8,937 bases of DNA, taken from the NCBI GenBank assembly GCA_024278415.1, contig JAJRTI010000733.1, positions 1 through 8,937 of the forward strand. Reading direction: 5' to 3'. The first letter of the stretch is position 1; every line of letters begins with the position of its first letter. Source of the DNA: Planctomycetota bacterium. Its GTDB lineage: Bacteria > Planctomycetota > Brocadiia > JAJRTI01. Below are positions 5,310 through 8,937 of this stretch, piece by piece. The notes beneath the pieces were generated by a model. The model made no database searches. It saw nothing but the letters and a program-made list of their open reading frames with translations, and had not been told where the DNA came from. The position numbers and the translations under genes are program-made.

Positions 5310-7283
5310 ATGGCATTGCCAAGAGGCTTAGCGATTGTGGTTCTGCTTGTAGGGGGCTGCCCACTAGCTCTGGCCGCGGCGCAGACGCAGCCGTGGCCGG
5401 CCGGCGAAGCCGCCGACATCATCCAGCGCTTCCAGCTTTGGGACGCGGTCGGCAACGATGGCCTGGGCCGGTCCGACCGCAAGACATCGGGTGAACTCGG
5501 CTGGGGCGAATCGCGCTTCTTGCGCGACTACATGCGCTGTTACTTTGTGACGCGAGACACGTACTGGCTGGACAAGGTCGTCGATCATTTCGATCGCATG
5601 GTGGCCGCGATGAGTGACCCGGATGGCGATGGCTACCTGGGCTGGCAGTCGATCGTGTATTCCGTCGGCATTGTCGAGGCGGCGGCCGTTGGCGACGCGG
5701 GAGGGGCGACGATCGCGCCGGCGCTGCAACGCCCCTACGTGAAGCGCGGAGGAGGCGCGGTGACCGGGCATGAGTACGAGATCGTGTTCACAAGCTCGAC
5801 GGAGGTCGTGGTCCGCGACGTGACCGCTGGGAAGGTCTTGGCGACCTTGGCCTACAAGCCCAAGCAGATCATCACCGCCGTGCCGGGTGCGAAGCTTACG
5901 ATCGCAGGCGCGCCCAAAGCCGGCGCGAAGTTCCGCGTTCGCACGACTGCCCCCGAGTGGATGGGGTACCAAGTCCACGACGGCATGATCCTGTATCCGG
6001 TGGCGCAATTCATCGAGGCCGTGTACACGACGGATGCCCTGCACGAGCGCTATCTCGCCAAAGCAAGGACTTACGCTGCGCTGATCGAGAAGCATTTTCT
6101 TGAGAAGTGGGAGGCGACTTGGGTCGACTTGGGCGACGGGACCGGGGTGTACAAGTTCACCAAGCACCGGACGCAACGGTTCCCGGACACGTCGCTGCCG
6201 CACAACCAGTATCTGGCGTTGGCGCGCGCGTGGCTCGTGATGCAGGCCATCCCGGGCGTGGCTAAGCGCGAGGTGTATCGCGACCGGGCGACGAAGATGG
6301 CGCGGTACTTCAAGAAGCACCTGCACCGCAATGGCGACGCGTACCGCTGGGGCTACTGGGATCCGTTGCCCACGGAGCAAGTGAAAAGCCACAAGGCGGA
6401 GGACATTGGCCACGGCTCCATCGACATTGGCTTCGCCCTTGAGGCGGTTCGAAGGGGGATTGTGCTTGCAAACGACGATCTGAAGCGCATGGCGAGCACG
6501 TACGTCGATGTCATGTGGAACAAGGACCGCGAGAAGCCTGAGTTTAGTTTCCGAGTGGACGGGAGCGGGAAGCGCCGAATGATCTACAACGAGTGGATCG
6601 GTTTGGCGCGCGTGGACGCTCGGATTTGGCCTTTGGCCGAAGCCATGTACGCCGCGCTGAAGCGGCCGCCGAACATGGGCCCACAGTTTGTGGCGCTCTA
6701 CGACGCGCTGGCGGGCGTGCGCGACGAGGACCGCGCGGAGTGCAGACGGTACAGCCAGCAACTCGTGAAGCTCCTGGCCGAGGGCAAACGAGGCGTGGCG
6801 AACCCCAGTTTCGAGTTGGGCACGCCCGGCACGGATCGAGTCGGGGGATGGTATCTCGGCGCGTGGAACCCCGACCAAGGGGGCAAGGCCATGTGTGTGA
6901 AGGGCGGATACAAGAGCGAGCAGGCCGTTGCGCTCATCGGCAAAGGGCCGATCGTGAACGTGCTGGCCATGACGCGCACCCCACTCCAGATCGAAGGGCC
7001 GCGCGTGTGCCATGTGGCCGCGTGGTATCGCACCGAAGGCGGCGCGGGGCCCTACCTGTCCGTCATTGGCCGCGACGCCAAGCGCAAGCAAGTTCAGTAC
7101 GATCACTCGGCCAAGTTTCCGCCATCAACGGAGTGGCGCCGTGCCGAATGGACCGTCCCGGTGAAGGAAGGCGTGAAGACGCTGAAGGTGCTGCTGCGCA
7201 ATGGCACGCCCGGCACGGTTTACTGGGACGACGTGCGCGTGCGCTTGTCACGGGTCGAGGAGGCGCAGCAGCCGAAGCCGTGA
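5310..7283 (+). CDS. Exported helical-barrel-type protein with beta insert and C-terminal jelly-roll-like domain
   Basis: 657 residues. The start at 5310 gives a signal peptide: MALPR, a hydrophobic core (7-21) and an AAA|Q site near residue 24. VGGC at 14-17 is a weaker lipobox-like alternative. Residues about 30-130 and 215-490 are helical, rich in Trp and aromatic residues, with motifs such as WDAVGNDGLGRSD (44-56), LGWGESRFLRDYMRCYF (63-79), a GYW-DP turn (348-352) and EDIGHGSIDIGFALEA (364-379). This fits a polysaccharide-type (alpha/alpha) toroid. A beta-rich module (about 135-212) splits the helical part and resembles the small inserted domain of flagellar hook-associated FlgK/FlgL proteins. 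Residues about 497-647, from NPSFELGTPG to VYWDDVRVRL, look like a CBM4/9-type or galactose-binding-like jelly roll. An extracellular carbohydrate lyase, hydrolase or epimerase-like role is inference; no catalytic residues can be assigned. It may be co-regulated with the genes before it, but has its own promoter candidate. Confidence 0.75.
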   Translation: MALPRGLAIVVLLVGGCPLALAAAQTQPWPAGEAADIIQRFQLWDAVGNDGLGRSDRKTSGELGWGESRFLRDYMRCYFVTRDTYWLDKVVDHFDRMVAAMSDPDGDGYLGWQSIVYSVGIVEAAAVGDAGGATIAPALQRPYVKRGGGAVTGHEYEIVFTSSTEVVVRDVTAGKVLATLAYKPKQIITAVPGAKLTIAGAPKAGAKFRVRTTAPEWMGYQVHDGMILYPVAQFIEAVYTTDALHERYLAKARTYAALIEKHFLEKWEATWVDLGDGTGVYKFTKHRTQRFPDTSLPHNQYLALARAWLVMQAIPGVAKREVYRDRATKMARYFKKHLHRNGDAYRWGYWDPLPTEQVKSHKAEDIGHGSIDIGFALEAVRRGIVLANDDLKRMASTYVDVMWNKDREKPEFSFRVDGSGKRRMIYNEWIGLARVDARIWPLAEAMYAALKRPPNMGPQFVALYDALAGVRDEDRAECRRYSQQLVKLLAEGKRGVANPSFELGTPGTDRVGGWYLGAWNPDQGGKAMCVKGGYKSEQAVALIGKGPIVNVLAMTRTPLQIEGPRVCHVAAWYRTEGGAGPYLSVIGRDAKRKQVQYDHSAKFPPSTEWRRAEWTVPVKEGVKTLKVLLRNGTPGTVYWDDVRVRLSRVEEAQQPKP

Positions 7284-7298
7284 GGCTTGGGAAAGGGG

Positions 7299-7356
7299 GA
7301 TGGCAAGGTGGAGGCGCCGCGTTTGCATTTGGAGTGCGCTGGCTTGACAGCGCTTT
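7299..7356 (+). repeat. REP-like hairpin repeat, copy B
   Basis: It begins 16 nt after the stop of the exported-protein gene. It is the partner of 5063-5114, with a 6-nt duplication-like insert (TTTGCATTTG at 7322-7331). The core hairpin is GCGCTG (7336-7341), loop GCTTGA, CAGCGC (7348-7353). T7340 and A7349 both differ from copy A yet still pair with each other. Confidence 0.7.
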
Positions 7357-7369
7357 GGGTCTTTGGATC

Positions 7370-7392
7370 GCGCCGGCTTGACGCCGCCTTGG
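7370..7392 (+). repeat. Degenerate copy of the hairpin repeat
   Basis: GCGCCGGCTTGACGCCGCC followed by TTGG repeats the core of copies A and B, but the right arm has diverged and the stem is mostly lost. It lies between the two intact arms of the convergent region. Confidence 0.5.
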
Positions 7393-7446
7393 ATTGGCAG
7401 GGCGACGATAGACGTGAGAATCAAAAGTCGCGCCGCGCGTGGCGAT

Positions 7447-7474
7447 CCAAAGCGCCGTCAAGCCGGCGCACTCC
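7447..7474 (-). repeat. REP-like hairpin repeat, inverted copy C
   Basis: On the minus strand this copy matches 7331-7358 over 28 nt with two mismatches (the compensatory pair), and matches copy A in the core exactly. Its own stem is GCGCCG (7452-7457) and CGGCGC (7464-7469). Copies B and C face each other across 88 nt, so they could also form one large cruciform between the convergent genes at 7283 and 7524. Confidence 0.7.
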
Positions 7475-7523
7475 AGAGCGCCGCACGCCGCTGCGACGGC
7501 CCCACAGGCGGGACTCCGAACGA

Positions 7524-8528
7524 TCAGAGGAGCGATGCGATGGCCGCGGCTGCTTCGTGGGCTCCATTGGCATAGTCGGGAGGCGGCCCCGGCCCCGCGT
7601 CGATGTTGCTCAGCCTGTCCGTTAGGAGCGCCTCGAGGTGCTCCGGCTCCTCGGCCCACGTCGCTTGCTCGGCTCGCCAGAATTGGTCGTCGTAGAGCCG
7701 GCCCTTGGGGATGAAGATCGCTTCGACGCCGACGGCTTGGCACTCGTAGAAAAGGTTGTATCCCGCCGCACCCACAACGATGTCGGCGCCGGGGAGGAGT
7801 TCGATCAGTGGGAAGTGGGAGATCACGTCTTGCGGAAATGTTTCGCCTGGACTAGGGAGCGCGACGCGGCGAATCGTGAAATCCGGCGTGCGCTTGCGGC
7901 GCTGAATCTTCTCAAGCACGCCGAGCAGCGGCCCCGCGTGCTCGTCGCTGACGCTGGTGCTCGCGAAGAGTACGAGCGGCGTATCGTCATGGACGCCTAA
8001 GGCGCGGCGCGCGTCGGCCCGCGACATGATCTCATCCGCGTCACGGACGACGATAGGGGGCACACGCGTGCAGGGCGTGGAAAGGCGCTTCGCAAAATCG
8101 CCCGGCCATTCTTCGGCGAAGATGACGCGGTCATAGTGTGGGTCCACGAAGGACGGGATCGCGTGCGATGCCAGGTAGTGCCCCTTCAAATGCCGCGCGA
8201 TGAGCGCCTTCCGTGCCGACACTTGGGGCAGCAACTGGGCCATCTCGCCAAAGATGCCGCGGGGCAGTGCGTCGACGACGAAGACTCTTGCGCCCGTCTC
8301 GTCCAAAACCGTTTGAAGGCGCTGTGCAAGCGCGTCAGGATCCGGCTGTGGAGTTTCGATGAGCCGGTGCGGGATGCCCTCTTGGCCGTAGAGCCACGCG
8401 AAACGTGAGTTGGTGAGTGCGAGGACGCGCGGGTTGCCTTGCCTCACGATTTCCCGCAGCAGCGCGATGCTGCGCGTGACGTGCCCCGCGCCGCCCCCGA
8501 ATGCGTAGTAACAGACGTCGGCTTGCAT
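7524..8528 (-). CDS. GT-B glycosyltransferase, MurG/GT28-like
   Basis: 334 residues from ATG 8528, ending in TGA. The N-terminal Rossmann half opens with CYYAFGGGAGHVTRS (6-20), the glycine-rich loop and GH..R pattern of MurG-like enzymes. VVDALPRGIFGE (84-95) follows. The C-terminal half holds LVLFASTSVSDE (185-196) and the donor-site block GADIVVGAAGYNLFYE (247-262), VEAIFIPKGR (268-277) and DDQFWRA (280-286), typical of nucleotide-sugar binding in this fold. No signal peptide or membrane helix, so a cytoplasmic or membrane-surface enzyme is expected. An upstream TTG at 8552 with GAGGTG at 8565-8560 would add eight residues (MRNAVLRR). I prefer 8528, because the fold starts right after it and a TACAAT box overlaps the TTG site, but the start is uncertain. 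It is convergent with the exported-protein gene. Donor and acceptor unknown. Confidence 0.8.
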   Translation of the reverse strand: MQADVCYYAFGGGAGHVTRSIALLREIVRQGNPRVLALTNSRFAWLYGQEGIPHRLIETPQPDPDALAQRLQTVLDETGARVFVVDALPRGIFGEMAQLLPQVSARKALIARHLKGHYLASHAIPSFVDPHYDRVIFAEEWPGDFAKRLSTPCTRVPPIVVRDADEIMSRADARRALGVHDDTPLVLFASTSVSDEHAGPLLGVLEKIQRRKRTPDFTIRRVALPSPGETFPQDVISHFPLIELLPGADIVVGAAGYNLFYECQAVGVEAIFIPKGRLYDDQFWRAEQATWAEEPEHLEALLTDRLSNIDAGPGPPPDYANGAHEAAAAIASLL

Positions 8529-8552
8529 GCGTCTCAGTACAGCATTCCGCAA

Positions 8553-8580
8553 ATTGTAACACCTCAGTCACGTACAACAA
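8553..8580 (-). promoter_or_regulatory. Candidate promoter for the GT-B gene
   Basis: On the minus strand, TTGTTG (8580-8575), a 16-nt spacer, then TACAAT (8558-8553), which matches TATAAT at five of six. Transcription would begin near 8546, leaving an 18-nt or so leader before the ATG at 8528 and excluding the TTG at 8552. Confidence 0.35.
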
Positions 8581-8590
8581 CTGCTCCCGC

Positions 8591-8615
8591 CTCCGCAGGG
8601 CTTGCCCCTGCGGAG
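8591..8615. repeat. Hairpin with 10-bp stem
   Basis: CTCCGCAGGG (8591-8600), loop CTTGC, CCCTGCGGAG (8606-8615). A related hairpin recurs at 8749-8769. Confidence 0.65.
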
Positions 8616-8659
8616 CGAAGATTGAGGGCCAGAAACGCCCCCCCCCAACTCCTTCTGTG

Positions 8660-8706
8660 TTTTCCGCCGTCTGCGCCGCCCGAAGGGCGGCGCAGACGGC
8701 GGAAAA
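8660..8706. repeat. Hairpin with perfect 22-bp stem
   Basis: The arms at 8660-8681 and 8685-8706 are perfectly complementary around the 3-nt centre GAA. They begin with TTTTCCGCCG and end with CGGCGGAAAA. No T-run follows the stem on either strand outside the arms, so a classic terminator is not certain, although the four A/T pairs at the base would leave UUUU within the stem foot. Confidence 0.75.
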
Positions 8707-8748
8707 CCAGACAGATGGTACTGCCCTCTCTGGCTACCAATCATCGCT

Positions 8749-8769
8749 CCGCAGGGACATGCCCTGCGG
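8749..8769. repeat. Hairpin with 8-bp stem, related to 8591-8615
   Basis: CCGCAGGG (8749-8756), loop ACATG, CCCTGCGG (8762-8769). It shares the stem sequence of the hairpin at 8591-8615 and runs into a G8 tract (8768-8775). Confidence 0.6.
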
Positions 8770-8867
8770 GGGGGGCAGAGCCGTTGTACGCGCCTGAACT
8801 GTTACCGCAAATTCGTATTGGGTTCCGCACCGCCTGTGGCCGTCCTGCTTGCCTGCCTCAACGTTGT

Positions 8868-8886
8868 GGAACGCTTTCAGCGTTCC
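8868..8886. repeat. Small hairpin near the right edge
   Basis: GGAACGCT (8868-8875), loop TTC, AGCGTTCC (8879-8886): a perfect 8-bp stem. Confidence 0.5.
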
Positions 8887-8896
8887 TGGTGCAGGT

Positions 8897-8917
8897 CGCC
8901 GCCTACCCAGGGCGGCG
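8897..8917. repeat. Small hairpin near the right edge
   Basis: CGCCGCC (8897-8903), loop TACCCAG, GGCGGCG (8911-8917): a perfect 7-bp stem, 10 nt after the previous hairpin. The two may be parts of one repeat unit cut by the window end. Confidence 0.45.
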
Positions 8918-8937
8918 CGGTGCTGCGCACAGCTTGC

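Larger units (their letters stand above)
8581..8937. other. Gene-free, hairpin-rich stretch
   Basis: No coding region is supported. The frame open at 8501-8797 is only translated hairpin repeat (Ala/Arg/Pro-rich). The stretch holds three hairpins (8591-8615, 8660-8706, 8749-8769), a run of nine C (8638-8646), a run of eight G (8768-8775) and two further stem-loops near the right edge. It resembles dispersed intergenic repeat material. Confidence 0.6.

Noticed and set aside
5364..7106. A 580-codon minus-strand open frame opposite the exported-protein gene
   Set aside because: It mirrors a gene with a clear signal peptide, ribosome site and domain structure. Its product is rich in His, Arg and Val with no recognisable domain, as expected from antisense of GC-rich codons.
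8501..8797. Small plus-strand gene of 98 codons
   Set aside because: Its frame runs through three hairpins; the product is a translation of inverted repeats and has no start context.

Overview
The window looks like chromosomal DNA from a GC-rich, uncultured-type bacterium. The gene types (two ceramidase-fold hydrolases, a DegT-family sugar aminotransferase, a secreted helical protein with a carbohydrate-binding-like tail, two glycosyltransferases) and the many small hairpin repeats between genes would fit the Planctomycetota/Verrucomicrobiota/Lentisphaerota/Hydrogenedentota sphere. That placement is inference; no marker gene is present. I see no rRNA, tRNA, CRISPR array, transposase or phage gene.

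Layout: 1-750 (minus strand) is the N-terminal part of a membrane GT-C glycosyltransferase that runs off the left edge. 751-1094 is a divergent intergenic region with a good promoter candidate and short palindromes. Four plus-strand genes follow: a ceramidase-like hydrolase (1095-2411); a DegT/DnrJ/EryC1/StrS aminotransferase (2570-3847) interrupted by one in-frame TAG at 3224-3226; a second, paralogous ceramidase-like hydrolase (3844-5067) that overlaps the aminotransferase by ATGA; and an exported helical protein with an inserted beta module and a C-terminal jelly-roll-like domain (5310-7283). A convergent minus-strand GT-B glycosyltransferase (7524-8528) follows, and 8581-8937 is a gene-free stretch packed with hairpins.

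How the genes may work together: the middle three genes look like one metabolic unit. An aminotransferase that puts an amino group on a keto-sugar or keto-cyclitol sits between two cytoplasmic hydrolases of the neutral-ceramidase fold. Both hydrolases keep the metal-site residues but lack the serine of the ceramidase nucleophile motif, so they are probably not ceramidases. Action on an amide or ester of a sugar-like compound is inference. The exported protein may act on, or bind, a polysaccharide outside the cell.

The non-coding DNA is also informative. A hairpin repeat with core arms GCGCCG/CGGCGC around the loop GCTTGA occurs directly after the stop codons of two genes, and one copy carries a paired compensatory change. 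A period-7 GTATNCC-type repeat array with an inverted partner lies after the first hydrolase. A run of three hairpins, the middle one with a perfect 22-bp stem, lies upstream of the last glycosyltransferase. Stop codons used by the other complete genes are TAA or TGA; TAG appears only inside the aminotransferase.
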